Positions 1 through 8,168 of a stretch of DNA of 49,782 nt are shown here, in pieces. The stretch's first letter is position 1. Every line of letters starts with the position of its first letter. Source of the DNA: an uncultured Megasphaera sp. (lineage in GTDB: Bacteria; Bacillota; Negativicutes; Veillonellales; Megasphaeraceae). The translations under genes and the position numbers were made by a program. Below the pieces are notes generated by a model. The model worked only from the letters and a program-made list of their open reading frames with translations, made no database searches and was not told where the DNA came from. The stretch spans positions 1-49,782 of the forward strand of contig CAKPVJ010000015.1 in the NCBI GenBank assembly GCA_934193515.1, given 5' to 3'.

Positions 1-113
1 CTAGAAAATGTCTTGGCTACAAAACACCCTATGAGGTCTATTTTTCAAAAACGTTGCACTTGACTTGACAATTCATCATCAAAATAGTATCAAATCGCCT
101 TTCCCGGAAAATG

Positions 114-155
114 AAAAAAGCTTTGCAAACCGCATGTGCATGCGGTTCGCAAAGC
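114..155 (-). terminator. Intrinsic terminator after rplL
   Basis: A stem of about 16 bp (arms GCTTTGC..AACCGCATG and its complement, one mismatch) is followed on the minus strand by a T6 run. It lies 21 bases beyond the rplL stop and would separate the L10-L12 genes from whatever follows to the left, usually rpoB. Bases 1-113 contain no gene I can support. Confidence 0.85.
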
Positions 156-175
156 CCATCATTTCACGAATGAAA

Positions 176-544
176 TTATTTCAATTCAACAGAAGCGCCT
201 GCTTCTTCGAGTTTAGCTTTGAGAGCTTCAGCGTCAGCTTTAGCAACGCCTTCTTTAACAGCTTTAGGAGCGCCGTCAACGAGAGCTTTAGCTTCTTTCA
301 AGCCAAGGCCAGTTACTTCACGAACAACTTTGATTACGCCGATTTTTTTGTCGCCAGCAGATGTGAGGACAACGTCGAATTCGGATTTTTCTTCAGCAGC
401 AGCGCCACCAGCAGCAGGAGCTGCAGCAACAGCTACAGGAGCAGCAGCAGATACGCCGAATTTTTCTTCCATATCTTTTACGAGTTCGGAAAGTTCCAAA
501 ACAGTCATGTTTTCAATGGCTTGCATGATTTCTTCTTTAGTCAT
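176..544 (-). CDS. rplL: 50S ribosomal protein L7/L12
   Basis: 122 aa, the normal length for L7/L12. It has an N-terminal dimerisation helix region (MTKEEIMQAIENMTVLELSE), an Ala/Gly-rich hinge at about residues 34-52, and the conserved C-terminal domain with KIGVIKVVRE and GLGLKEAKALVD, which binds elongation factors at the ribosomal stalk. It is the last gene of the L11-L1-L10-L12 cluster. GGAGG stands 8-9 bases before the ATG and an intrinsic terminator follows. It lies 82 bases after rplJ and is expected to be co-transcribed with it. Identification is secure. Confidence 0.98.
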   Translation of the reverse strand: MTKEEIMQAIENMTVLELSELVKDMEEKFGVSAAAPVAVAAAPAAGGAAAEEKSEFDVVLTSAGDKKIGVIKVVREVTGLGLKEAKALVDGAPKAVKEGVAKADAEALKAKLEEAGASVELK

Positions 545-626
545 TTTAAAATACCTCCATAGTATCAGTTTGTAATATTACAGTTGTTTTAGTTTCGTGT
601 TACTAAGTAATCTCTATTATGCCGCA

Positions 627-1184
627 TTAAGCGCTTTCTTGTTCTGCTTTTTTAGCACGTACTGCGTCAAGCACATAAACCATATTGCGGATGTTGCCTT
701 GGAGTACGTTGACGAGGCCAGAGATAGGAGCCTGCATGCTGCCAACGATTTTTGCGATGAGTTCGTCGCGGCTTGGCAAGTTTGCCAATGCGTCAACAGA
801 TGCTTTGTCAATAACTTGACCGTCAGCAATACCAACTTTAACGGTAATAGCTTCTGTCTTTGTTTCTTTGATGAATTCTTTGAGAATTTTTGCCGGTGCT
901 ACGACATCTTCTGTAGAATATGCGATAGCTGTCGGGCCTTCGAGGAATTCATCCAATCCATTGTAGCCGAGTTCATCAGCAGCAATACGAGTTAATGTGT
1001 TTTTGATAACTTTGTATTCAACGCCGCCTTCGCGGAATTTACGACGAAGTTTTGTAACTTCAGCTACAGTTAAGCCGGTAAAACCGACTAAAACAGCACC
1101 CTGAGCGGACTGCAGTTTTTCTTTCATTTCTTCAACGACTGCAGCTTTAGCCGGGGATACCTGATGTTTTGCATACATAGACAT
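627..1184 (-). CDS. rplJ: 50S ribosomal protein L10
   Basis: 185 aa. L10 anchors the L7/L12 dimers to 23S rRNA and binds its own mRNA leader. The sequence has the family features KAAVVEEMKEKLQ, GLTVAEVTKLRR, YKVIKNTL and a C-terminal L12-binding helix. The reading frame runs open to 1229, but the ATG at 1184 (protein MSMYAKHQ) fits AAGGAGGTG best; the next ATG is only two codons on, and upstream codons fall in the leader RNA. The gene is preceded by an L10-type leader with an attenuator, so autogenous control of rplJ-rplL is expected. Confidence 0.97.
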   Translation of the reverse strand: MSMYAKHQVSPAKAAVVEEMKEKLQSAQGAVLVGFTGLTVAEVTKLRRKFREGGVEYKVIKNTLTRIAADELGYNGLDEFLEGPTAIAYSTEDVVAPAKILKEFIKETKTEAITVKVGIADGQVIDKASVDALANLPSRDELIAKIVGSMQAPISGLVNVLQGNIRNMVYVLDAVRAKKAEQESA

Positions 1185-1345
1185 GTTTCGATACACCTCC
1201 TTGATGTGGGATTTATATCGTCTTAGCAATAAAAAACGGCCTCATTTGCATGAGGCCGAACTAGTCATAGTCATAATCTACTAGTTTTAGCCTCAGATGG
1301 CGGACGATCGTCCATTATACATACCTTCAGTCTACAGCTAAGAGA
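1185..1345 (-). promoter_or_regulatory. Ribosomal protein L10 leader with attenuator hairpin
   Basis: The rplA-rplJ spacer on the minus strand contains GCTGTAGACTGAAGGT, close to the conserved GCxGTAGACAxxAGGTG box of bacterial L10 leaders. It is followed by an internal complementary pair (GGACGATCGTCC) and then a perfect 9-bp hairpin at 1237-1258 (CGGCCTCAT, loop GCAA, ATGAGGCCG) with T6. The terminator-like hairpin lies about 47 bases before the rplJ start. In Firmicutes this arrangement lets excess L10(L12)4 repress rplJ-rplL; that is family knowledge, while the motif and terminator are visible here. Confidence 0.8.
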
Positions 1346-1349
1346 GATA

Positions 1350-2066
1350 TTATTGTTCGTCAGCTTTTACAACACCTTTAACGCTGAACGGGTTGATGTG
1401 AATACCAGGGCCCATTGTGGAGCTGATGGTAATCGATTTGATGTACTGGCCTTTAGCGCCCGACGGTTTTACTTTGATAAGTGTATCGACGAGAGTCGTA
1501 AGGTTTTCAATCAATTTATTTGCATCGAAAGACTTTTTGCCAATAGGGGAATGAATGTTACCGGCTTTATCAGTACGGTATTCAACTTTCCCGGCTTTAC
1601 TTTCGGAAACAGCTTTTGCAACGTCCATCGTTACAGTACCAACCTTCGGGTTAGGCATTAAGCCTTTAGGACCGAGGATTTTACCTAAACGACCAACTTT
1701 GCCCATCATTTTCGGTGTAGCGATTGCTACGTCGAAATCAAGCCAGCCGCCCTTGATTTTTTCAACCAAGTCGTCTGCACCGACGTAATCTGCGCCAGCT
1801 TCTTGAGCTTGTTTTTCCTGTTCGCCTTCAGCAAATACGAGAACTGTCTTGGATTTACCAATGCCGTGCGGCAGAACCAAGGCGCCACGAACCTGCTGGT
1901 CAGCATATTTCGGATCTACGTTTAAGTTTACAGCCAATTCAACGGTTTCATCAAATTTAGCTGTATCCATTTTTTTCAAGATATCTACTGCTTCAGTCGG
2001 GTCATACAATTTTGTTTTGTCGACCAATTTAGCTGCTTCAGCATATTTCTTGCCTACTTTTGCCAT
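1350..2066 (-). CDS. rplA: 50S ribosomal protein L1
   Basis: 238 aa, the usual size of bacterial L1, the mobile L1-stalk protein that contacts E-site tRNA and can repress its own operon. Conserved stretches include YDPTEAVDILKK, KFDETVELAVNL, VRGALVLPHGIGK and the two-domain signature GPKGLMPNPKVGTVT. It is co-directional with rplK, which ends 68 bases upstream, and has an AGGAGG SD before its ATG. Nothing unusual is seen in the coding sequence. Confidence 0.98.
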   Translation of the reverse strand: MAKVGKKYAEAAKLVDKTKLYDPTEAVDILKKMDTAKFDETVELAVNLNVDPKYADQQVRGALVLPHGIGKSKTVLVFAEGEQEKQAQEAGADYVGADDLVEKIKGGWLDFDVAIATPKMMGKVGRLGKILGPKGLMPNPKVGTVTMDVAKAVSESKAGKVEYRTDKAGNIHSPIGKKSFDANKLIENLTTLVDTLIKVKPSGAKGQYIKSITISSTMGPGIHINPFSVKGVVKADEQ

Positions 2067-2134
2067 GTGTTTTCCTCCTTATGTGGTTTAGCGGGGCGAT
2101 AGACCCCTTCCACGGGCAGAGAAACCGTCTGAAC

Positions 2135-2560
2135 TTAGTCGACGATTTCAATACCCATGCTGCGGGCAGTGCCTTCAATCATTTTCATAGCGGCTTCAAC
2201 GTCGTTAGCGTTGAGGTCCGGCATTTTTGTCGTTGCAATTTCGCGAACTTTGTCACGACCAACTTTTGCAACTTTTTTCTTGTTCGGTTCGCCCGAAGCT
2301 TTGTCGATACCAGCTGCTTTTTTCAAGAGAACAGCAGCGGGCGGTGTTTTTGTAATGAATGTAAAGGAACGGTCTTCATATACAGTAATTTCGACAGGGA
2401 TGATGAAACCAGCCTGTTTAGCTGTACGTTCGTTAAATTCCTTTACGAAAGCCATAATGTTGACACCAGCCTGGCCTAATGCAGGGCCAATAGGAGGCGC
2501 CGGAGTTGCTTTGCCAGCTTCACACTGAAGCTTAACCATTTTTGTTACTTTTTTTGCCAT
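2135..2560 (-). CDS. rplK: 50S ribosomal protein L11
   Basis: 141 aa, standard length. L11 forms the GTPase-associated centre with 23S rRNA helices 43/44. The N-terminal domain shows the proline-rich PAPPIGPALGQAGVNIMAF motif; the C-terminal RNA-binding domain contains TPPAAVLLKKAAGI and ends GTARSMGIEIVD. AAGGAGGTG lies just before the ATG. The 89-base spacer to nusG contains a stable hairpin, annotated separately. Confidence 0.98.
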   Translation of the reverse strand: MAKKVTKMVKLQCEAGKATPAPPIGPALGQAGVNIMAFVKEFNERTAKQAGFIIPVEITVYEDRSFTFITKTPPAAVLLKKAAGIDKASGEPNKKKVAKVGRDKVREIATTKMPDLNANDVEAAMKMIEGTARSMGIEIVD

Positions 2561-2588
2561 GGTGAGTTACACCTCCTTACATTACAAG

Positions 2589-2637
2589 ATGTGGTAAGCG
2601 AATCTTTCGATTCTCCCACTCGCGGCTTACGCCACAT
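2589..2637 (-). promoter_or_regulatory. Structured nusG-rplK spacer, possible L1 autoregulatory site
   Basis: On the minus strand ATGTGG-(CG)-TAAGC pairs with GCTTA-CCACAT (11 bp, two-base bulge). Inside it is a GAATC-GAAA-GATTC hairpin capped by a GNRA-type tetraloop, and a one-sided purine-rich loop (CGCGAGTGGGA). There is no T-run, so it is not a terminator. L1 represses L11-L1 operons by binding an asymmetric-loop helix in the mRNA of several bacteria and archaea; assigning this hairpin to L1 is inference. Confidence 0.45.
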
Positions 2638-2649
2638 TTTAGAAGTATA

Positions 2650-3189
2650 TTATTCCAGACTCTTCTCGATTTGAGAATAGTCGACTTCTACCACTGTTTC
2701 ACGGCCAAACATATCAATGAGGCCTTTTACGGTACCTTTTTCTTCATTAATTTCCGTAACGGTAGCAATGCAGTTTTCAAATGAACCGGATGTGATGCGA
2801 ACCTGTTCCCCAATTTCTACTGAAATCTGTGTCTTAGGTTCATTGTCCATACCCTGAGTTTTCAAAATCTTTTTGACTTCATCCGGTTCCAACGGAACGG
2901 GCTTCGTTGCCGAGCCAACAAATCCTGTTACGCCAGGGGTGTTGCGTACGACGTACCAGGAACGGTCATTTACTTCCATTTCAAGGACGACATAGCCCGG
3001 ATACATTTTGCGTTTTACCGTGCGTTTTTTGCCGTCTTTGACTTCTACGACTTCTTCCATCGGCACGAGAATTTTACTAATCGTGTCTTCCAAGCCCATG
3101 GATTTGACCTTGCGTTCCAGTGTAGCCATTACTTTATTTTCATAACCGGAATACGTATGGATGACATACCATTTTTTATCTGATTCCAT
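2650..3189 (-). CDS. nusG: Transcription termination/antitermination factor NusG
   Basis: 179 aa with the NGN domain (KKWYVIHTYSGYENKV near the start; RKMYPGYVVLEM and WYVVRNTPGVTGFVG in the middle) and a C-terminal KOW domain (EQVRITSGSFENCIATV). NusG binds RNA polymerase and links it to Rho or the ribosome. It is 16 bases downstream of secE, the usual pairing. ATGGAATCAG start; the AGGGAGGCC SD is just upstream. Length and sequence are ordinary. Confidence 0.98.
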   Translation of the reverse strand: MESDKKWYVIHTYSGYENKVMATLERKVKSMGLEDTISKILVPMEEVVEVKDGKKRTVKRKMYPGYVVLEMEVNDRSWYVVRNTPGVTGFVGSATKPVPLEPDEVKKILKTQGMDNEPKTQISVEIGEQVRITSGSFENCIATVTEINEEKGTVKGLIDMFGRETVVEVDYSQIEKSLE

Positions 3190-3205
3190 CTAAGCGCAGG
3201 CCTCC

Positions 3206-3436
3206 CTATCCGACAATATTACGAAGTAAATTAAACAACTGAGAAAATACGCCATCTGATGCGCCGATAATTGCCATAACAACAATCGTTGCAACGATAA
3301 CCATGACAGTATAGTTAATCAGTTCTCTTTTTGTCGGCCAGATGACCTTCTTCATTTCTACCTTAACGCCTTGTAAAAATGACTTACCCGGATTCTTCTT
3401 ATTCTTTTGTGCTGCTTTTTTAGCTGATTGTGCCAT
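3206..3436 (-). CDS. secE: Protein translocase subunit SecE
   Basis: 76 aa. A basic N-terminal segment (QKNKKNPGKS) leads to the conserved amphipathic WPTKRELINYT motif, then one transmembrane helix (TVMVIVATIVVMAIIG). SecE clamps the two halves of SecY in the Sec translocon. The frame is open to 3472, but the ATG at 3436 has GAGAGG at a normal distance and matches family length. It lies between rpmG and nusG as in many Firmicutes. Confidence 0.96.
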   Translation of the reverse strand: MAQSAKKAAQKNKKNPGKSFLQGVKVEMKKVIWPTKRELINYTVMVIVATIVVMAIIGASDGVFSQLFNLLRNIVG

Positions 3437-3485
3437 ATAACCTCTCACATCCAAATAAGATTCAAGCAACATCTTATTTCACAAA

Positions 3486-3635
3486 TTATTTTGTTTCTTT
3501 ATGTAATGTTTCTTTTTTGCAGAACGGGCAGTATTTTTTCAATTCCAAACGATCCGGATTGTTTTTCTTGTTTTTGTTCGTCCGGTAGTTACGCTGTTTG
3601 CATTCTGTGCATGCCAATGTAATCGCTGTACGCAT
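3486..3635 (-). CDS. rpmG: 50S ribosomal protein L33
   Basis: 49 aa, found by direct translation because it is very short: MRTAITLACTECKQRNYRTN near the start and KKYCPFCKKETLH near the end. The two CxxC pairs (Cys9/Cys12 and Cys36/Cys39) mark the zinc-binding form of L33. TAAGAGAGGTG precedes the ATG. It is the first gene of the rpmG-secE-nusG ribosomal cluster, 49 bases before secE. Confidence 0.97.
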   Translation of the reverse strand: MRTAITLACTECKQRNYRTNKNKKNNPDRLELKKYCPFCKKETLHKETK

Positions 3636-3709
3636 TCCTTACACCTCTCTTAATCGATAGTCTATTATAAATAGTCGCAGGCCGATTGCCTGCGTAAGAC
3701 TGCCTTTAT

Positions 3710-3738
3710 AATGTATCACACCTATAAGGCTAAGTCAA
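3710..3738 (-). promoter_or_regulatory. Sigma-A promoter of rpmG-secE-nusG (proximal)
   Basis: TTGACT (3738-3733), a 17-base spacer and TACATT (3715-3710) preceded by TG at the extended -10 position. It reads toward rpmG. The resulting 5' leader of about 70 bases holds a 7-bp hairpin (CGCAGGC/GCCTGCG, 3676-3694) without a T-run. Confidence 0.7.
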
Positions 3739-3756
3739 GAATTTTTTTCTGTAATT

Positions 3757-3824
3757 TAAAAAAGCTAGGCTTACATTTCCTGCCTAACTTTTTACACTAT
3801 ACCATGAGCTGAAAAAATTGTCAA
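3757..3824 (-). promoter_or_regulatory. Distal promoter running straight into a hairpin
   Basis: A near-consensus promoter, TTGACA (3824-3819), 17 bases, TATAGT (3801-3796), points toward rpmG. The expected start at about 3789 coincides with an 8-bp hairpin (AGTTAGGC/GCCTAGCT, one G.U pair) followed by T6 (3763-3758). Transcripts could end after about 32 nt, or read through into the proximal promoter and rpmG. Confidence 0.6.
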
Positions 3825-3868
3825 TACACTGACTGATTTTCCGTGTTGTCCCGTTGTATAGCCATATG

Positions 3869-3906
3869 CAAAAAGGGCTTGCCGCTTTGTGCGGCAGCCC
3901 CCTTTT
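3869..3906 (-). terminator. Intrinsic terminator after the YhaN-like gene
   Basis: GGGGGCTGCCGC and GCGGCAAGCCC form an approximately 11-bp stem with one bulge, followed on the minus strand by T5. It starts 7 bases beyond the stop codon of the large ATPase gene and insulates it from the ribosomal-protein promoters downstream. Confidence 0.85.
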
Positions 3907-3912
3907 ATGAAT

Positions 3913-6897
3913 TTATGCTTCCTTAATAGTGCCTTGTTCAATTTCAAAAAGATGTACCGTATCGGTTTCGCCAGCCAAAGCCTGCTGTACTTCTTTGGCA
4001 ATATCCCGTGTCGTGCGCGAGCAGGTAAAGAGGAAAATTTGTTCCTTTTTGCCAAGGTCCGCCAAGAAATGCAATGCTTCTTTTTGCCGCTGTTCATCAA
4101 ACCGGACAAAAATATCATCTAAAATAAGCGGCATCGGTTCGATTTGTTTGGAAAATGCCATAGCCAGACTAATGCGGATAGCCAAGTAAATTTGGTCGCC
4201 AAGGCCGCTGCTCCATTGTTTTTCTGGAATGCGGCGCTGCGTCCCATCGACAGCATATAACTGCTTGCCGTCAAACGTAGCCTGCAGCGTGTACCGTCCC
4301 TGCGTCATAAGATGGAGATAATCACTGGCCTGACGGATGACAATAGGCTGGCGGACCCGTTCATAATAGGCCTGCGCTTCTCCCAGCATATATTGTGCAA
4401 ACGCATAAGTAAGCCAGTCATTGACTTTGGTATCTAACTCAGCTTTGCGGTTTTGTTTTTCCTGCAGCAGTTTATTGTACGTATCGCTTTTAGCCATTTG
4501 GCTGAGACGTTCAATAAATGTCCCTCTTTTTTCAGCTACTTCTGCCAGTTTCTTTTCGGATTCAGCAATTTTCTTTTCGTAATACGTCCGTTCATCTGTC
4601 CAGTTTTTCAACGTATGGATTTTTAATTCATGCCGCAGCGCTGCCAGATTTTTCGGATTTTTAGCAATCAGCCGAATATGGGCTTCCGATTGTTCATAAA
4701 TTTCTTTATATTGCTTAAACTGTCGAAATTTAAGGACTTTACTGCGAAATTCACCAACGGTCTGCGCGCCTGTTACAACGAGCAAGTCCTGCTGCTGCCG
4801 CTGCCGAATTTCTTTATCTTTTTTCAGTTCTTCAATCTGTTCGTCCCGTTCTTTCTGCTGTTTATCTTGTTCTTTAGCGACTTCCGCCTGCACGCGAATC
4901 TGCTGCCACTGTTTATACACTGTTTCTACTTGTTCCGGTGTGACAGCCGCTGTAATGCCGATTTCTCTAAAAAGCTGTTCTGCGCCGTCATGCCATTGCG
5001 CAATATGGCTTTGCAGATCTTCTTTGCGTTTTTGCCATGTGTGCATGGATTGGGATACATTCTGCCATTTTTCCCATACGTCTTTAGCTTCTTGGATTTT
5101 TTCTATGGAAAGTTTTGTCAGACCTGTTGCTGTCAGCCAGTTTTCCCAGGCTTTGCGGCAGGTATCCACTTTTTCTTTCCAATCCTTTCCTTCTTTATCC
5201 CATTTATCGTAAATCGCGTCATACATGACTTTTTGTTCTTTTTCCCACGCCGTCTTGCTTTCGTGGGTTTTCCAATCCATATATTTTTTGCGGACTTCAT
5301 CCAATTTTTGAGTCCAAACTTCGGTAGTATCAGAAGCCTGGACTTCTAAATGAGCTTGTTCTGCCAACGTCATTAAGGTGTCTTCCATGCCCTTTTTTCG
5401 TACTTCTAATTCTTCCATTTTTCTAGGAATCCGGCCTGCATTAATCCGCTGTTTTACATAAGAAGCCGCAGCAATCACAGCACAGCCCAATGCACCGCCA
5501 AATCCAAGGGTCTGGTCAAAATCATATAGGAAGACTACTGCCAGCAAAGCCACGGCTCCTACAAAGAACAACCCCGAAAGAATCGCAAAGCCGTGCGAGC
5601 TGCTGCCCGATTCACTTTGCAGCCACTGCAGTTGTTCTTCTATTTTCTGTCGTTCCAGCAGGGACGCTTGAATGGCGGATACGGCTTTGCCAATCGCATT
5701 CCATTCTTCTTTGGTATGGCCCGGTTCTTCTTCGGTTTCTTCTGGAAGAGAGGTTACATTTTTCGGCTTGGCTGCCTGCCATTTTTCCTGTTCTTGTTCA
5801 AACCGGTTCAAACTAGCTGCCAGCGACAACCCTTTGGGCCAATCGATGTGTTCCGGAACGGTTTGACTGCTCCATTGTTTCAGTTTTTCTGCATACTGAT
5901 TTTGTTCAAACTGCCAATCCATTTCTGTATCGGTATGGTCGGCAATTTCGAGTAATCCTTGTTTCCATTCGGTCGTATGCTGAAAAATCTCATCCAGCTG
6001 TGTACCGCAGATAAGCCATTTATTCCATTCTGGCTGAAACGCCGGACCTTCTCTGGATATAGATGCCAATTTTTTGATTTGTTCTTCAATTTCTTTAATT
6101 TTAGTTTCCAAATCCGTCCATTTTTGTACGCCGTCTTCCGGAAACTGAGCCACATCAGCCAGGTCCTGCATCCGTTTCATCGCGTCCTGACCGCGTTTAT
6201 ATACATCCCAGGCAGCTATCGGCATAGAAACCTTTTCAATCTGCAGTTTGGTTTCTTCAATATCCAGGCGAATCCGGTTTTCTATTTCATGAGTCGTGCG
6301 TTCCTGTGCCTGCAGCTCTGCAAATTCGTTTTCATCATAAGCCAAACTGTGAATGCGGCGGTCAAAATCGCGCTGTTCATTGAGGAGCGCATTAATCGGC
6401 TTTTTTCCCTGCGGAGACGCTACTAACAGTTCTCCCATGAGCCGCGTCAAATCCCGCCGCGTCGTTCCCATGCGTACGCCGCCTTCTACGCTGAAAAAAT
6501 GGCTGCGCACTTCTTCGCTTGCCAAAATCTTGAACCCCTGCAGATCTTCCAATCCCATCGCAAAGACTTGGTCATAGGTCCGACGGTCTAAACCATGCCA
6601 CCATAATTCTGCAGGTTCTTCATGAATGGTAAGGTCTCCGTCTGTCATGTACGATTCTTTTTCATTGCGGTAGATGCGATACTCGTGGCCGTCATCACGG
6701 CGTATGTCCATGTGGCCTTTATAGCCCCGCCAATCGCCCCGCTGATAGCCAAAAAACATAGAGCGGACATATTTCATGAGTGTTGTTTTGCCGCTTTCGT
6801 TTTGGCCATGCATGACGATGAGTCCCTTTTCCGGCGGATTCCATTCTACATTATGATAGATGCCAAAATCATCTAAATTCATTTGTATAATTTTCAT
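3913..6897 (-). CDS. yhaN: YhaN-like SMC/SbcC-type AAA ATPase
   Basis: 994 aa. The N-terminal half-ATPase has a Walker A loop GQNESGKTT at about residues 31-39. A long Glu/Lys/Gln-rich coiled coil fills the middle. The C-terminal half has the ABC signature region SSGLGDQIYLAIRISLA and Walker B LILDDIF. Around residues 435-480 two hydrophobic stretches (ILSGLFFVGAVALLAVVFLY, then GALGCAVIAAASYV) look like a membrane hairpin; Bacillus YhaN is described the same way. It is 6 bases downstream of a SbcD-like nuclease, so the two probably form a DNA-end processing complex like SbcCD/Rad50-Mre11. The precise role of YhaN/YhaO is not well defined. Confidence 0.85.
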   Translation of the reverse strand: MKIIQMNLDDFGIYHNVEWNPPEKGLIVMHGQNESGKTTLMKYVRSMFFGYQRGDWRGYKGHMDIRRDDGHEYRIYRNEKESYMTDGDLTIHEEPAELWWHGLDRRTYDQVFAMGLEDLQGFKILASEEVRSHFFSVEGGVRMGTTRRDLTRLMGELLVASPQGKKPINALLNEQRDFDRRIHSLAYDENEFAELQAQERTTHEIENRIRLDIEETKLQIEKVSMPIAAWDVYKRGQDAMKRMQDLADVAQFPEDGVQKWTDLETKIKEIEEQIKKLASISREGPAFQPEWNKWLICGTQLDEIFQHTTEWKQGLLEIADHTDTEMDWQFEQNQYAEKLKQWSSQTVPEHIDWPKGLSLAASLNRFEQEQEKWQAAKPKNVTSLPEETEEEPGHTKEEWNAIGKAVSAIQASLLERQKIEEQLQWLQSESGSSSHGFAILSGLFFVGAVALLAVVFLYDFDQTLGFGGALGCAVIAAASYVKQRINAGRIPRKMEELEVRKKGMEDTLMTLAEQAHLEVQASDTTEVWTQKLDEVRKKYMDWKTHESKTAWEKEQKVMYDAIYDKWDKEGKDWKEKVDTCRKAWENWLTATGLTKLSIEKIQEAKDVWEKWQNVSQSMHTWQKRKEDLQSHIAQWHDGAEQLFREIGITAAVTPEQVETVYKQWQQIRVQAEVAKEQDKQQKERDEQIEELKKDKEIRQRQQQDLLVVTGAQTVGEFRSKVLKFRQFKQYKEIYEQSEAHIRLIAKNPKNLAALRHELKIHTLKNWTDERTYYEKKIAESEKKLAEVAEKRGTFIERLSQMAKSDTYNKLLQEKQNRKAELDTKVNDWLTYAFAQYMLGEAQAYYERVRQPIVIRQASDYLHLMTQGRYTLQATFDGKQLYAVDGTQRRIPEKQWSSGLGDQIYLAIRISLAMAFSKQIEPMPLILDDIFVRFDEQRQKEALHFLADLGKKEQIFLFTCSRTTRDIAKEVQQALAGETDTVHLFEIEQGTIKEA

Positions 6898-6903
6898 AAG
6901 TAC

Positions 6904-8166
6904 CTATCCTCTTTTATCTGTAAGCAGCTTCTGCATGCCCAGCCATTTGGCTTTTTCAAACGCCTCCAAAAGCCGAGCATCCGATATGCCGCGGCCATAA
7001 GCACCCAGACGTTCAAATTCCGGCCGTTCCTGGAGAATGGCCCGCAGTGTCTTCAGTTTTTCTTCCTGCGGCAGGGCATCTATTTTATCACTCATGTTTA
7101 AATAGTCACCCACTGTATCAGGAAGTTTGCTGCGTTCTGTCAAATTGATTTTAGGGCGTGCCATATTGCGCAAGCGTTCTACCATGACAAACGCATATTT
7201 ACCCTGTTCTTCTTCACGCCAGCTGTCTATCCAGTACTGCGTGGCTTCCGGATTATTGATGACATGATACATGCTTCCTGCACCGACAAAGTTAACTGTA
7301 AGAAAGGTCGGTTTGCCGACTTCATGCCGTATTTTTTCTTTCGTAAACCGGACGGCTTCCCGCAGTTCAGAAACCGATTCAATAGAGTCAATCGGAATAT
7401 CCACGCTTTCCCAGCGGACAATACTAGTATCTACAAATTCAATATCAGTCGTGCCGTACGGGCCGACTTCTACATAATAGCATCCTCTGGGGCCTGTTTC
7501 TGTGCAGTCCAGTCCCTGCGGATTGCCGGCGTATACAACATACGGCTTGTCGCACAAGATTTGATGTGCATGTACGTGTCCCAACGCCCAGTAATCCATG
7601 CCGCTTTCTTTTAAATCAGTCAAGCTGCACGGAGCATACGTCGAGGGTCCTCCTACCTGCGTATGAAGGAGTCCAATCGCATAATGGTCTGCTGAGGTAC
7701 GGCTGAAATTCCATGCCAAATTATCCCGCTGTTCTTGGTGCGCATAGCTCTGCCCATAGACAGCTGCCACTTCTTCGCCGTCAACAATCAGCGGCATTCG
7801 TTCCACTTTTTCCGTGTTGAAAACATGTACATTGGGTGGAAAAGGTATTTTAGCCTGCCAAGCATCCAGTGGGTCATGATTGCCGAGAACAGCAAAAACC
7901 TGTATATCATTTTGTGCCAATTTATGAAGAAGACGCACATAGTCCAGCTGCGCTGTTAAATTATGGTCGGCACTGGTATATACATCGCCGCTGATCAGTA
8001 CAGCGTGCACTTGTTTATCAATGGCAATCTGCACCACTTTTTGAAATGCCCGCATAGTCGCATTTCCGACAATACGCTGCCATCGTTCATCAATAGAAGC
8101 AATATCACGGAAAGGGCTGCCCAAATGCAAATCGCCGCAATGAATAAAACGTAAACTTTTTGCCAT
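6904..8166 (-). CDS. yhaO: YhaO-like DNA repair exonuclease (SbcD/Mre11 family)
   Basis: 420 aa calcineurin-type metallophosphoesterase. The metal-binding motifs appear in order: GDLHLGSPF (about residues 11-19), GDVYTS, GNHDPL, LLHTQV and GHVHAH. This set matches SbcD/Mre11/YhaO nucleases, which use two Mn ions to cut DNA ends. The partner ATPase gene follows after 6 bases, and a MocR regulator gene ends 2 bases upstream, so the three minus-strand genes are likely one transcript. AAGGATAGGG precedes the ATG. Confidence 0.87.
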   Translation of the reverse strand: MAKSLRFIHCGDLHLGSPFRDIASIDERWQRIVGNATMRAFQKVVQIAIDKQVHAVLISGDVYTSADHNLTAQLDYVRLLHKLAQNDIQVFAVLGNHDPLDAWQAKIPFPPNVHVFNTEKVERMPLIVDGEEVAAVYGQSYAHQEQRDNLAWNFSRTSADHYAIGLLHTQVGGPSTYAPCSLTDLKESGMDYWALGHVHAHQILCDKPYVVYAGNPQGLDCTETGPRGCYYVEVGPYGTTDIEFVDTSIVRWESVDIPIDSIESVSELREAVRFTKEKIRHEVGKPTFLTVNFVGAGSMYHVINNPEATQYWIDSWREEEQGKYAFVMVERLRNMARPKINLTERSKLPDTVGDYLNMSDKIDALPQEEKLKTLRAILQERPEFERLGAYGRGISDARLLEAFEKAKWLGMQKLLTDKRG

Positions 8167-8168
8167 CC

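Noticed and set aside
4630..5349. Long plus-strand frame antisense to the YhaN-like gene, and similar frames opposite other genes
   Set aside because: They are shadows of strongly coding minus-strand genes: biased, low-complexity translations, no SD or family motifs.
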